64,000 nucleotides of DNA, taken from an uncultured Methanobacterium sp. (GTDB lineage: Archaea > Methanobacteriota > Methanobacteria > Methanobacteriales > Methanobacteriaceae). This document shows positions 1 to 9,573 of the stretch, in pieces; the first letter of the stretch is position 1; every line of letters begins with the position of its first letter. The notes beneath the pieces were generated by a model. The model saw only the letters and a list, made by a program, of their open reading frames with translations, was not told where the DNA came from and did not search any database. The DNA lies in NCBI RefSeq assembly GCF_963666025.1, contig NZ_OY762552.1, positions 1,224,501-1,288,500 of the forward strand, given 5' to 3'. Made by a program: the position numbers and the translations under genes.

Positions 1-918
1 TGCCAGTCCTACTCCCTCTTCCATCAGGGCAAATCCACTTCCTGATGTGGCTACAATGCTCCTGGCCCCGGCGTAGGATGCTCCCAGTGCCATGTTAATA
101 GCTGCTATTTCATCCTCTGCCTGTTCATATACCAGTTCAAATTCATGGGCATTACCTGCCAGGAAGTTCTGCAGGGGAGTGGAAGGGGTCATGGGATATG
201 ATGACATGAACCGACACTCTCCAGCCAGGCATCCGAACCCCACTGCATCGGTACCATTTATCAAAAGCTCATCACGTACTGAAGACTCTCCCTGTAATGA
301 AATATGAATTGTGTCTGTTTCAGATTTCCCTGTTTCAGATTCCATTAAATGTTTACCAATACTGTAACCTGCTTCACCAGCTTTCAAGTCCTTTTGAAGT
401 ATTTCCTGACCTTTCCTGGCGAACATGTCACTGATTAGACCGTCGAATATTTCTTTAGGAATGTCCAACAGACATGAAAGGGCTCCAACTGCAATTACAT
501 TAGCAAATATTGGTCCTCCCATTTCCTGGGCAGTTTCCATAAGTGGGATTTCTATAAAATTAGGCCCTAAAACAGAATCAAAAATTTTATTATCCTTCAC
601 AGATTTCAGGTGCTCTGGATCTCCTATGATCAGAGTATCAGATGAAATTCTGTCCTTGAGGTGATTTACTGCCCCCGAACTTAGTGCCAGTAGGATGTCA
701 ATTCGATCTACATATGAAGCAACCCTATGGGACGATACTCTTATTTCAGTGGAGTTTTGACCCCCTCTAACCCTTGACATGTATTCTTTGGTTGAGAAAA
801 TGTTGTATCCACTTTGTTTTACGGCCTGGGCCAGTATGGCCTCTACTGTCTGGATTCCCTGTCCAGCCTCACCACACAGAACCAGGGAGATATCTTCTTC
901 TTTTAGGAAAACAGTCAT
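1..918 (-). CDS. 2-oxoacid:ferredoxin oxidoreductase, gamma-alpha fusion subunit (partial)
   Basis: The gene starts at ATG 918 and runs off the left edge; 306 residues are visible. Residues 1 to about 190 form the gamma domain (GEAGQGIQ, later RVRGGQNSTEIR). The pyrimidine-binding alpha domain follows (SSYPMTPSTPLQ, YEQAEDEIAAINM, ATSGSGFALMEEG). The enzyme class oxidises a 2-oxoacid to acyl-CoA with ferredoxin, or runs reductively in methanogens. A gamma-alpha fusion of this order is typical of KorA/OorA-like 2-oxoglutarate enzymes, but the substrate cannot be fixed from this part. The beta subunit should lie to the left of the window. ORF continuity and motifs make the family certain; substrate is inference. 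Confidence 0.85.
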   Translation of the reverse strand, partial: MTVFLKEEDISLVLCGEAGQGIQTVEAILAQAVKQSGYNIFSTKEYMSRVRGGQNSTEIRVSSHRVASYVDRIDILLALSSGAVNHLKDRISSDTLIIGDPEHLKSVKDNKIFDSVLGPNFIEIPLMETAQEMGGPIFANVIAVGALSCLLDIPKEIFDGLISDMFARKGQEILQKDLKAGEAGYSIGKHLMESETGKSETDTIHISLQGESSVRDELLINGTDAVGFGCLAGECRFMSSYPMTPSTPLQNFLAGNAHEFELVYEQAEDEIAAINMALGASYAGARSIVATSGSGFALMEEGVGLA

Positions 919-1331
919 TATTTCACCCCTTGAAACATTATCCCCTAAAATTTAATCCCATTCAAATTTACATCAGTGCTTTTTATAGTTAACATTATGA
1001 CTTGCAATTTACTTAAAATTTGAGATTATGACCATATGATAAATACTAATTAATAATAGGAGAAGCAATTCATCACTAAATCCTGAAAATATATTTTAAC
1101 TTTAGAAGCATTATTAATGTTAATCCCATCAATATTAGCCATTAAGAGTCAACTGTCAACATTACAATAGAAACTTGAAAAAAATCGTTAGGATAATTCC
1201 ATTCCCACAAAAATAAGTTTCATCGATTTGCAAAAAAAATATCTAAAACCAATCCAATAGCTAAAAGCAATCCAAAGGCTTTAAGTGAATAATGAAAGAT
1301 TTATATTTATTAAAATGTGAGACTTGGTGAT
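919..1331. other. AT-rich intergenic region with a promoter
   Basis: This stretch separates two divergent genes and has no credible ORF. A TATA-like TTTATATT lies at 1300-1307, about 25-30 bases before the ATG of the rightward gene. I see nothing else in it. Confidence 0.5.
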
Positions 1332-3014
1332 ATGCTTAATAAATTGAATTTCTCATTAGCCCGAGATAATTGGCCTTTATTAATTAATCTGGGAATACTG
1401 TGGATAACTCTATTGTTTATTTATTTTTTGTCAATAAAAATGAACCAGGGTCATTTTGGCTATATCCTTGATGATGCTTACATACACATGGCCATGGCCA
1501 AACATTTCGCTCAGGAAGGTATTTGGGGAATCACCCCATACGGTTTTAGTTCATCAACATCTTCCATCCTGTGGGTATTGTTACTATCCTTAACAAATTA
1601 TATCTTTGGAGTTAGGGAACTAACACCCTTAATATTAAATATACTATTTTCAACAGCAACCTTAATTTTAGTATATCATATTTTCAGGAAATGCAATTTT
1701 CCCCCATGGTACAACTTCATCATACTCCTTTTAATAACACTTGCTACACCACTCCCCACCTTGATTTTCACAGGAATGGAACATTCAATGCAGATATTTC
1801 TGGTAATAGCTTTTGTTTACCTTTCAACCAAAATTCTATCCCCATCCACGGATAAATCAAATTCCAACAATAATAAAATAAAATTTCTATCAATCCTAAT
1901 ATTAGGCGTTTTATTGATCCTAACTCGTTACGAATCCCTATTTTTAATTGGGATAATATCGGTACTACTTCTTCTGAGGAAAAAAATATCATACGGAATA
2001 TCTTTATTTATAGTCTCAATATTACCCATAATAATATACGGATTCATATCAACCAGTCAAGGATGGCTTTTTTTACCGAATTCATTAATGGCCAAATCAT
2101 TTATTTTTAACACTGGAACATTTGAAATGTCCCTATTGACCATATATAGATTATTAGATCTTTTAAAAATTAACTTAGAGAACTTATCTTTAGTTTTTTT
2201 AATATTAAGCAGTTTAATTCTATTAATTAAAAATATGAAAAATAAAAGCAACTTCTGGGACTCTAAGAATATTCTTTTAATTATATTCATAACCACTTTA
2301 TTTGTTAACCTGTTTACCCTCTCACCTAATGTTTCTATTAATACTGTGTTTTTCTGGGCTTTCCGATATGATGCTTACATAATTGCTTTAGGAATATTTG
2401 TTCTGGCAATTGCATTGAAAGAATACATGCCAACTAATTTATCATTCCCTTCACCAACACTGATTTTTGATAAAAAAATGATTCCCAAATATTTGGTAAT
2501 TTTGATTTTAATCGTTCTCTTAATATCTACTTTTGGTTTTAGAGGGTATTCTATGGCAAATACGCCTCAGGCAACCGATAACATATATGAACAACAGTAT
2601 CAGATGGGTTTATTCCTAAAAGAATATTACACTGGAAGTTCTGTTGCAGTGAGTGACATAGGTGCAGTGAACTTCTTGGCAGATATAAAATGCTTGGATC
2701 TTCTGGCATTGGGAAGCATGGAAACAATACCTCTCAATAAATATGGATTCAACAATGATACAGTTCAAAAATTAACAGAAGAAAAAAATATAAAAATTGT
2801 TATAATATATGACAGAGTCTTTGACGATTGTATTCCTAATAGTTGGATTAAAGTTGGGGCGTGGGAAATAAAAAATAATAAAGTATGTTCAGACAAAGTG
2901 GTTTCATTCTACGCAACAAATCCAGTTGAGGCATCAAAACTTATGATGAACTTAAGGAATTTTTCATCCAAATTACCTTCAGATGTTATTCAAAGAGAAT
3001 ATCTAAACAACTAA
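1332..3014 (+). CDS. GT-C type polytopic membrane glycosyltransferase-like protein
   Basis: A protein of about 560 residues, not recognised to a named gene. It has roughly ten or more hydrophobic segments through residue 400 and a soluble C-terminal part of about 150 residues. After the first membrane helix, in the expected outer loop, it carries LDDAYIHM; an acidic pair at this place is characteristic of GT-C enzymes, which take sugars from polyprenyl-phosphate donors. Start: ATG 1332 lies about 25-30 bases after a TATA box and has no spaced ribosome binding site, so the message may be leaderless; an in-frame GTG at 1317 is the alternative. It stands alone between divergent and convergent neighbours. 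Very AT-rich with many AAT and ATA codons, so transfer is possible. Confidence 0.6.
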   Translation: MLNKLNFSLARDNWPLLINLGILWITLLFIYFLSIKMNQGHFGYILDDAYIHMAMAKHFAQEGIWGITPYGFSSSTSSILWVLLLSLTNYIFGVRELTPLILNILFSTATLILVYHIFRKCNFPPWYNFIILLLITLATPLPTLIFTGMEHSMQIFLVIAFVYLSTKILSPSTDKSNSNNNKIKFLSILILGVLLILTRYESLFLIGIISVLLLLRKKISYGISLFIVSILPIIIYGFISTSQGWLFLPNSLMAKSFIFNTGTFEMSLLTIYRLLDLLKINLENLSLVFLILSSLILLIKNMKNKSNFWDSKNILLIIFITTLFVNLFTLSPNVSINTVFFWAFRYDAYIIALGIFVLAIALKEYMPTNLSFPSPTLIFDKKMIPKYLVILILIVLLISTFGFRGYSMANTPQATDNIYEQQYQMGLFLKEYYTGSSVAVSDIGAVNFLADIKCLDLLALGSMETIPLNKYGFNNDTVQKLTEEKNIKIVIIYDRVFDDCIPNSWIKVGAWEIKNNKVCSDKVVSFYATNPVEASKLMMNLRNFSSKLPSDVIQREYLNN

Positions 3015-3271
3015 CCTAAATTTAATATGAAATATAATCCAAAAATAGTTGAGATTCCTGTAAAAAACTATTTAATGCATTTAAATTCAGTATGAATTCA
3101 TAATATAATTTTTTAATAAATTTGTGATTGAAGTTTTAAAATAAGGATAAAGTTTCAAAAAGTTTTTTATTATCTAATTAAATCTATAAAAAAATACTGG
3201 GATTGAAAAAGGTTAAGGAATATATCAACAAAAAATTGACATTATCCTCTATTTAATCCCTTGTTTTCTAA

Positions 3272-4738
3272 TTACAATTTTAGATTCTTACGAGCCCACT
3301 CGGCACCGGCTTCCAGTATTTCCAGGTTGGCTGGTACCAGTTTGGGTTTTCTGCGGAAGGTGTGTTCCACTGCTTCGGTGAAAACATGTTTAGGAAGTCC
3401 AGTTAAGCCCAATTCCATTATAACACCCAACATTGCAGTGTTAGCTGCTCTTTTTACACCATGATCCTTGGCTATCTTACGGGCAGGTATGGCCAGGGTC
3501 CTGAGTCCTTCTGGGGTTTCAAACTCACCAATACTGCTTTCGTAGATGATAATTCCACCTTCCCTAACCCTAGATGCAAATTTTTCCATGGAAGGCTTGT
3601 TCATTGCCACCAGACCATCAGAGGTTTGCAGAACAGGAGAGCCTATTGGTTCACCTGATATTACCACCGTGCAGTCTGATGTTCCTCCTCGCTGTTCCGG
3701 TCCGTAGGATGGATACCAAGACACGTGTCGCTGGTCATTACAGGCTGCCTGGGCTAAGGTGAGTCCCATACTTAAAACTCCCTGACCTCCGAATCCTGCA
3801 ATTCGAACCACCTTTCTTGGGAAAGATGGGTCATCCCGGGCCTCCCATGAGGTGTCATCCTGAACTTCGAAGATATCTTCCAGGGATTCCTGTGAAAAGT
3901 CACTACTTGCCCTGCAGAGGGTTTCTGTTTCGCTTCTTTTATCCCTGAAGTTTTTCAGTGGGAATTCCTTGGTCATCTCATTGTTAACGAAGTCTTCGGT
4001 TGCCTGAGCATCCATTCTAAGGTTGGTAGGGCAGGGTGAAAGTACTTCCACAAATGCATAGCCTTTACTATCCCTTTGAACTTCAAGGGCTTTTTTAACT
4101 GCCCTTTTAGCTCTTCGGATGTTTTTAGGGTCTGCGACAGATACGCGTTCAATGAAGACCGGTGCTTCCAGGTTGTCCAGTAATTCTGCCATGTGCATGG
4201 GGTAACCCATGTAACGTGGGTCCCGGCCTGCAGGGCAGGTTACAGTGACTTCTCCAACCAGGGTGGTGGGTGCCATCTGTCCACCCGTCATTCCGTAGAC
4301 AGTGTTGTTTACAAAGAACACTGCCATTTTTTCTCCCCGGTTGGCGGCCTGGATGGTTTCATTCAATCCTATTGATGCCAGGTCTCCGTCTCCCTGGTAT
4401 AACATTACCACAGCGTTTTCTTCTGCACGGGATATTCCGGTTCCCACTGCTGGTGCACGTCCGTGTGCAACCTGCACGTGTCCACAGTCAAAGTAGTAGT
4501 AAGCGAAAACTGCACATCCCACTGGACTGGTCATGACTGTGCGGTCCTGTATTCCCAGTTCATCCAGAGCCTCTCCTATGAGTTTGTGGAGTATTCCATG
4601 GCCACATCCGGGACAGTAGTGAGTGGCTGTGGGTGCGCTTCCACCTTTACGGGGAAACTCATCCAGCATGGATTCTGGTTTTTTGAGGACTTTTTCATCC
4701 ATCCCTTTTCCTTCATCCATGGTGTTATCAAGTGTCAT
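3272..4738 (-). CDS. vorA: Ketoisovalerate:ferredoxin oxidoreductase subunit VorA (beta-gamma fusion)
   Basis: Subunit of the branched-chain 2-oxoacid:ferredoxin oxidoreductase (2-oxoisovalerate + CoA + ferredoxin to isobutyryl-CoA + CO2), reversible in methanogens. Residues 40-275 are the thiamine-diphosphate beta domain, with HYCPGCGHG and the Mg/TPP motif GDGDLASIGLNE. Residues 310-488 are a gamma domain starting GFGGQGVLSMG, with SYGPEQRGGTSDC. The 488-residue fused arrangement matches VorA of Methanothermobacter as I know it. ATG 4738 overlaps the vorB stop by one base (TGATG), so the two are translationally coupled. It is the last gene of vorCBA; the AT-rich region after it is probably the end of the transcript. 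Confidence 0.92.
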   Translation of the reverse strand: MTLDNTMDEGKGMDEKVLKKPESMLDEFPRKGGSAPTATHYCPGCGHGILHKLIGEALDELGIQDRTVMTSPVGCAVFAYYYFDCGHVQVAHGRAPAVGTGISRAEENAVVMLYQGDGDLASIGLNETIQAANRGEKMAVFFVNNTVYGMTGGQMAPTTLVGEVTVTCPAGRDPRYMGYPMHMAELLDNLEAPVFIERVSVADPKNIRRAKRAVKKALEVQRDSKGYAFVEVLSPCPTNLRMDAQATEDFVNNEMTKEFPLKNFRDKRSETETLCRASSDFSQESLEDIFEVQDDTSWEARDDPSFPRKVVRIAGFGGQGVLSMGLTLAQAACNDQRHVSWYPSYGPEQRGGTSDCTVVISGEPIGSPVLQTSDGLVAMNKPSMEKFASRVREGGIIIYESSIGEFETPEGLRTLAIPARKIAKDHGVKRAANTAMLGVIMELGLTGLPKHVFTEAVEHTFRRKPKLVPANLEILEAGAEWARKNLKL

Positions 4739-5793
4739 CAGTTATCACCTGCCATTTCATGGATTTTATCTATGATACTTTTCTGGTCTATGAGGTTTCC
4801 ACCCATACGGTTCACCAGTTCCACCGGGCGCTGACATCCAATTGCCAGGATTACATCTTCCCTCATCTGACCATTGCTCATTTCCACTGATAAAAACTGA
4901 CAGTCTTTCTGGGCTAGTTCTCTTAATCGTTCTTCTGGGAATGGGAACAGCGTTTTTGGACGGAAGAGTCCTGCTTTTATACCCTCTGCTCGAACCATGT
5001 CCACTGCTGAACGGGCCACTCGACTGCTTATCCCATAGGCTACCAGAATAATATCCGCATCATCGGTCAGGTATTCCTCGTAGTCCACCTCGTTTTCACG
5101 GATGGTCTGGTATTTATCCTGTAAACGATAGTTGAAGTCTTCAAGCTGGTCGAAGTCCAGGAATATGCTGGTTACCAGGTTTCCTCTTGTTTCACGGTTG
5201 CCCCTGACCGCCCATGACTCGTCATAGGTTGGGGTTAGAGCTTCCGACGGAAAGTGGAGTCTTTCCACCATCTGGCCTAGTACTCCATCTGCCAGGACCA
5301 CTGCAGGGTTACGGTACTTTTCTGCCAGCTGGAAGGCTTTCATTGTGAAATCACACATTTCCTGAACAGAATTAGGGGCCAGGACGATGTTATGGTAGTT
5401 TCCGTGCCCCCCTCCTTTAACCAGTTGAGTGTAATCTGCCTGCTCTGGTCCAATGTTCCCCAGGCCTGGCCCGGCACGCATGATATCTACCAGGACGCAG
5501 GGAAGTTCTGCTCCTGCCAGGAAGGACACACCCTCCTGCATAAGACTTATTCCCGGTCCTGAGGATGCAGTTATAACTCTATGGCCTGCGGCAGCTGCTC
5601 CGTAAACCATGTTTATGGAGGCTTCCTCTGATTCAGCCTGTACGAATTTACGACCTACCTTTGGGAAGTAGAGTGAAGCTTCGTGTAAAACTTCAGAGGC
5701 AGGTGTGATGGGGTATCCGAAGAAGCAGTCACAGCCTGCATACATTGCACCGACTATAACTGCAGTGTTGCCTTTTATTAGCTGTATGGTCAT
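4738..5793 (-). CDS. vorB: Ketoisovalerate:ferredoxin oxidoreductase subunit VorB (alpha)
   Basis: The alpha subunit, 351 residues. It has the pyrimidine-binding motif (FFGYPITPASEVLHE near residue 25), EAEEAS-like QAESEEASINM, and TASSGPGISLMQEG, all typical of 2-oxoacid:ferredoxin oxidoreductase alpha chains. The C-terminal transketolase-like part (ADIILVAYGISSRVARSAVD) mediates subunit contacts in the family. Its start overlaps the end of vorC by four bases (ATGA at 5790-5793), and its stop overlaps the start of vorA, so all three subunits are coupled. Gene order vorC-vorB-vorA supports the assignment over a 2-oxoglutarate enzyme. Confidence 0.92.
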   Translation of the reverse strand: MTIQLIKGNTAVIVGAMYAGCDCFFGYPITPASEVLHEASLYFPKVGRKFVQAESEEASINMVYGAAAAGHRVITASSGPGISLMQEGVSFLAGAELPCVLVDIMRAGPGLGNIGPEQADYTQLVKGGGHGNYHNIVLAPNSVQEMCDFTMKAFQLAEKYRNPAVVLADGVLGQMVERLHFPSEALTPTYDESWAVRGNRETRGNLVTSIFLDFDQLEDFNYRLQDKYQTIRENEVDYEEYLTDDADIILVAYGISSRVARSAVDMVRAEGIKAGLFRPKTLFPFPEERLRELAQKDCQFLSVEMSNGQMREDVILAIGCQRPVELVNRMGGNLIDQKSIIDKIHEMAGDN

Positions 5794-6080
5794 TTATCTT
5801 CCTCCTTAACCCCTTGTTCATTGTTAATCTTCTTTTGAACTTTATTTCGGGATCTTAGGGGTATGTGCACTTCCACAGCCAGTGGTTCTGGGCAGGTGTA
5901 GTAACAGTCCCCGCAACCGGTGCATCCTTTTCCAGTGTATTCTGCATAATGGTAACCGCGTTCATTAATGTCCTCACTCATTTTAAGGACACCTGCACGG
6001 CAGGCCAGTATACAACGTTCACATGCCTTACATTCCAGCTCATTGAACACTGGATAAGGTTCTTTCTTGCGATTATTCAT
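5790..6080 (-). CDS. vorC: Ketoisovalerate:ferredoxin oxidoreductase subunit VorC (ferredoxin-like)
   Basis: The 96-residue 2[4Fe-4S] subunit that passes electrons between VorAB and ferredoxin. Two cysteine clusters are visible: CKACERCILACRAGV and CTGCGDCYYTCPEP. It is the first gene of vorCBA, 147 bases downstream of the acyl-CoA synthetase on the same strand. That gap contains a perfect six-base hairpin (GATGAT and ATCATC arms at 6180-6195), so vorCBA may be separately started or the upstream message processed there. A GGGATGAT ribosome site precedes the ATG. Confidence 0.9.
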   Translation of the reverse strand: MNNRKKEPYPVFNELECKACERCILACRAGVLKMSEDINERGYHYAEYTGKGCTGCGDCYYTCPEPLAVEVHIPLRSRNKVQKKINNEQGVKEEDK

Positions 6081-6227
6081 GATTCATATCATCCCATTAA
6101 CATTCATAAAAATTTAATCTGTAGTAAAACCTTAAAAAAATGGGGGAAAAATGAGTTTAAATAAACAATAAAATCATTTGATGATTATTATCATCCTAAT
6201 TCCCCTTAATCTGTATAAACAGGTTTA

Positions 6228-7898
6228 TTATTCTTTTTCATCTTTTTCCCGGATTTCCACCCGGCGAATTTTTCCACTGATGGTCTTGGGTAATTCATCC
6301 ACAAATTCAACTACCCGAGGGTATTTGTAGGGTGCAGTTACCTGTTTAACATGGTTTTGGATTTCTTTGGCCAGTTCGGGAGAGGGCTCGTAATCCCCGG
6401 TTAGTACTATGGTGGCTTTTATAACCTGCCCCCTTACTGGGTGAGGAACCCCAGTGATGGCACATTCCAGGACCGCTTGATGGGATATTACAGCACTTTC
6501 CACCTCGAAAGGACCAATACGGTATCCTGAACTTTTGATCATGTCATCGTTACGTCCCACAAACCACAGGTAGCCATCTTCATCCTTCCAGGCAGTGTCT
6601 CCGGTGTGGTAGTATCCATCGTACCAGGCAGCCTCTGTTTTATTATCTTCCTTGTAGTATCCACAGAATAACCCCGGGGGTTTACCATCGGCGGTTTTTA
6701 TCACTATTTCGCCTTCTTCACCCACATCGCTCTGTTTACCCTCTTTATCCATGATCTGGATGTCGTATTCAGGGGCGGATTTTCCCATGGATCCGGGTCT
6801 GGGTTCTATCCAGGGGAAGTTGGCTATGCAGACCACACATTCAGTCTGACCAAATCCTTCCCTTAAACGCAAACCTGTGAATTCATAAAATTTATTGTAA
6901 ACTTCAGGGTTCAGGGGTTCTCCTGCAGTTACCGCATATTTCAGGGTTGAAAAGTCGTACTGAGATAGATCTTCCTTTATGAGGAACCTGTAGATGGTTG
7001 GAGGTGCACAGAATGTGGTTACTCCGTGATAGGAGGCCTTGTCCAGCATTTTTGCTGCATCGAATCGTTCGTAGTCATATACGAAGATCGCAGTGCCTGA
7101 TATCCACTGCCCATATATTTGACCCCACATGGCCTTGGCCCAGCCAGTATCTGCCACAGTGTAATGCAATCCATCCTCCACCACATTTTGCCAGTACTTT
7201 GCGGTTATTATATGGCCCAGAGGGTAGGTGTAATCGTGCATGATCATCTTGGGCAGGCCGGTGGTTCCTGATGAGAAATAAATAAGTGCTACATCATTAT
7301 TTTGAGTGCCTTCCTCTCCAAAAGGGCGCTGGAATTCAGGTGATGCGTTTTCTATTTCTTTACGGAAGTTGAACCACCCTTCTCTATCCTCATCCCCCAC
7401 CAGTGCCTTTATAAATGGTGCGTCTTCCAGTTGTAGGTGGGCTTCATCAAAGTATCCGGGTACTCCATCTTCAGCTATGCATACCACCATTTTGATACCG
7501 GCGTTCTTTATACGGTAAACAATATCCCTGGTTTTAAGCATGTGGGTGGCAGGGATGGTTATGGCTCCCAACTTGTGGAGGGCCAGGATACAGAACCAGA
7601 ACTCATAACGGCTCTTTAAGGTGAGCATTACCCGGTCTCCCTTTTTTATGCCCTGTTGGGCAAAGAAGTTAGCTGCACGATCAGAGTATTCTTTCAGGTC
7701 TTTGAAGGTGAATATCCGGTCAGCATCATCGTTGCACCATACCATGGCCACTTTTTCTGGATACAGACTGGCATACTCATCTACCACATCGTAGGCAAAG
7801 TTGAAGTTTTCAGGTACATTTATACGGAAATTATCCTTAAAATCAGGATAAGACTCAAAATCCACCTGTGAAACGAATTTTTCAAGTAAAGATGACAT
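6228..7898 (-). CDS. AMP-forming acyl-CoA synthetase (medium or branched-chain acid:CoA ligase)
   Basis: A 556-residue acyl-adenylate-forming enzyme: acid + ATP + CoA gives acyl-CoA + AMP + PPi. It shows the AMP-binding loop YFSSGTTGLPK, the hinge region YHTGDTAWKDEDGYLWFVGRNDD, GYRIGPFEVE and the C-terminal catalytic lysine motif PKTISGKIRR. It resembles archaeal and bacterial medium-chain acyl-CoA synthetases more than acetyl-CoA synthetases, which are about 100 residues longer. It lies just upstream of vorCBA. This suggests activation of isobutyrate, isovalerate or 2-methylbutyrate, whose CoA esters VOR can carboxylate to the precursors of branched amino acids; that link is inference. ATG 7898 has the ribosome site GGTGAT. 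Confidence 0.88.
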   Translation of the reverse strand: MSSLLEKFVSQVDFESYPDFKDNFRINVPENFNFAYDVVDEYASLYPEKVAMVWCNDDADRIFTFKDLKEYSDRAANFFAQQGIKKGDRVMLTLKSRYEFWFCILALHKLGAITIPATHMLKTRDIVYRIKNAGIKMVVCIAEDGVPGYFDEAHLQLEDAPFIKALVGDEDREGWFNFRKEIENASPEFQRPFGEEGTQNNDVALIYFSSGTTGLPKMIMHDYTYPLGHIITAKYWQNVVEDGLHYTVADTGWAKAMWGQIYGQWISGTAIFVYDYERFDAAKMLDKASYHGVTTFCAPPTIYRFLIKEDLSQYDFSTLKYAVTAGEPLNPEVYNKFYEFTGLRLREGFGQTECVVCIANFPWIEPRPGSMGKSAPEYDIQIMDKEGKQSDVGEEGEIVIKTADGKPPGLFCGYYKEDNKTEAAWYDGYYHTGDTAWKDEDGYLWFVGRNDDMIKSSGYRIGPFEVESAVISHQAVLECAITGVPHPVRGQVIKATIVLTGDYEPSPELAKEIQNHVKQVTAPYKYPRVVEFVDELPKTISGKIRRVEIREKDEKE

Positions 7899-8037
7899 TT
7901 TTTTATCACCAGTTATTTTAATAAATCACTATTTATCAATTATTTTAAAATTATAAGGCTTATTCTAAATTATATTTGGTTTTATTAATTTTTATAAAGG
8001 AATTTGTAATTTTTATCCACTTTACATACTATCCACT

Positions 8038-8592
8038 TTACATTACAATTGCCAGGAATTTTGCGGGTTTATTTTCCAGGGCTTCCATGGCATGTTCATA
8101 GGATGAATCGAAGAATATGGAATCTCCTTCTTGGAGGATGATCTCATTGTCGTGTATGTAAATTCTCAGTACACCTTCTAAAACGTAATCAAACTCCTGT
8201 CCAGGATGTGAATTAGTGGAAGGTTTCATCCCATCCGTTTTAGGTTCTGCAGTGACAATGAAAGGTTCTGCTTTTTTGTGGATGAATTTTTCCGCCAGAT
8301 TCTCGTACTTGTACTGTTTTCTACGACCTACTTCCACTCCTTTTCCCTTTCTGGTCACACTGAAAATATGCATTCGTGTTTCTTCTCCTGTTAATAATAA
8401 ACCCATATCCACTTCCATTTTATGAGCGATTTCATAGAGAATACTGGCAGGGATGTCTTTTTTCCCACCCTCATATTCCTGATAGGTTCCCATGGAAATT
8501 TCCAGGTAATCTGCCATGTCCTGAATGCTGATGTCTGAGAGCTCTCGAAGTTCTGTTATTCTCAGCCCAATTTCTTTCATCTTTTCTTTCAT
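8038..8592 (-). CDS. HTH-cupin transcriptional regulator
   Basis: A 184-residue XRE-type regulator. Residues 8-65 form a helix-turn-helix (ISIQDMADYLEISMGTYQEYEGG) and residues 110-184 a cupin_2 barrel (HPGQEFDYVLEGVLRIY, LQEGDSIFFDSSYEHAM). The cupin would bind a small ligand. It sits directly upstream of the acyl-CoA synthetase on the same strand, separated by 139 bases, and probably controls that gene and vorCBA (inference from position). GTGAGG precedes ATG 8592. A 14-base direct repeat (TATCCACTTTACAT, two copies) overlaps the gene's end at 8016-8044. Confidence 0.85.
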   Translation of the reverse strand: MKEKMKEIGLRITELRELSDISIQDMADYLEISMGTYQEYEGGKKDIPASILYEIAHKMEVDMGLLLTGEETRMHIFSVTRKGKGVEVGRRKQYKYENLAEKFIHKKAEPFIVTAEPKTDGMKPSTNSHPGQEFDYVLEGVLRIYIHDNEIILQEGDSIFFDSSYEHAMEALENKPAKFLAIVM

Positions 8593-9078
8593 AAACTAAA
8601 ACCTCACATTAAATGTGGTTAAGTCTTTAATCAAGCCCTTGGCTAGTTTGCCATTGCTTATAAAACTAATAGATTCTTTATTACAATTGAGATTTTATTA
8701 TAATTGGATCCATCAAAGATAGTTTGATTATTTGATTAGAAGTTTCAATTTTCTATCTTGATCTATGCTCAACCTTTATATTATAATTTTACACAAGTTT
8801 TATAATGATTGTTAATGACAATTTAATTTTGATACTATAAATAAATTACCAATAACCAATGTTGATAGATGCCTAGGTAACTGCTAATGCCCCGGTACTG
8901 ATTAGAAAAATCTTGAAGACAAGGGAAGATAATCATGTGAAGTAAGTTAAATTAACATGCCATGAATCCCAAATTATCAAACAGAACAAAAAAATAAACA
9001 GAACCAGAAATTAATATTTCACATGAGATATTGGTATTTCACTGAGATATTGATTATAAAAAAGAATGGATTGGAGGG
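8593..9078. other. Long intergenic region with a possible small RNA
   Basis: About 485 bases lie between divergent genes, mostly AT-rich. At 8834-8843 there is a TATA-like CTATAAATA, and about 27 bases further a short GC-richer island (8861-8925). It contains no credible ORF and could be a short non-coding transcript. The rest shows nothing I can assign. Confidence 0.3.
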
Positions 9079-9573
9079 ATGAATTTGGAACTTGATATTA
9101 AAATGGTTAAACTGGAAGCACCAGAAGATTGTAATCTTATTTTAGGCCAGAGTCATTTCATTAAGACAGTGGAGGATCTTTACGAGGCCATAGTGAATAC
9201 CGTGCCACAGGCAGAATTCGGTCTTGCATTTGGAGAGGCTTCAGGAGACTGTCTGGTGAGAACTGCCGGGAACAATGCAGATCTGGAAAAGCTGGCCGGA
9301 AAGAAAATGCTGGAGCTGTCCTGTGGTCACAGTTTCCTGATCTTCCTGGCCAATGCATTCCCTCTAAATCTCACCCAGAGAATCAAGGATGTGCCTGAAG
9401 TGGTTAATCTTTTCTGTGCCACTGCCAATCCAGTTCAGGTCCTGATTGTGGAAACCGAACAGGGCAGGGGAATAATTGGAGTTGTTGATGGCTTCAAACC
9501 ACAGGCTATTGAGACTGAAGAAGATGTGGCTGGGCGGAAGAAATTCCTCCGGGATATTGGTTACAAATTATAA
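9079..9573 (+). CDS. Adenosine-specific kinase family protein (DUF355)
   Basis: A 164-residue protein of the PF04008 family, called adenosine-specific kinase after structural work on a crenarchaeal member. Family hallmarks visible are the hydrophobic N-terminal strand, QAEFGLAFGEASGDCLVR, the central GHSFLIFL and EQGRGIIGVVDG near the end. Length is standard for the family. The start at ATG 9079 is fixed by a GGAGG ribosome site eight bases upstream. It is a single gene with no operon partner. The biochemical role is uncertain; the family name rests on a few structures. Confidence 0.85.
   Translation: MNLELDIKMVKLEAPEDCNLILGQSHFIKTVEDLYEAIVNTVPQAEFGLAFGEASGDCLVRTAGNNADLEKLAGKKMLELSCGHSFLIFLANAFPLNLTQRIKDVPEVVNLFCATANPVQVLIVETEQGRGIIGVVDGFKPQAIETEEDVAGRKKFLRDIGYKL

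Noticed and set aside
4193..4834. Open frames antisense to vorA
   Set aside because: Opposite strand of a gene with complete catalytic motifs; composition is not protein-like.
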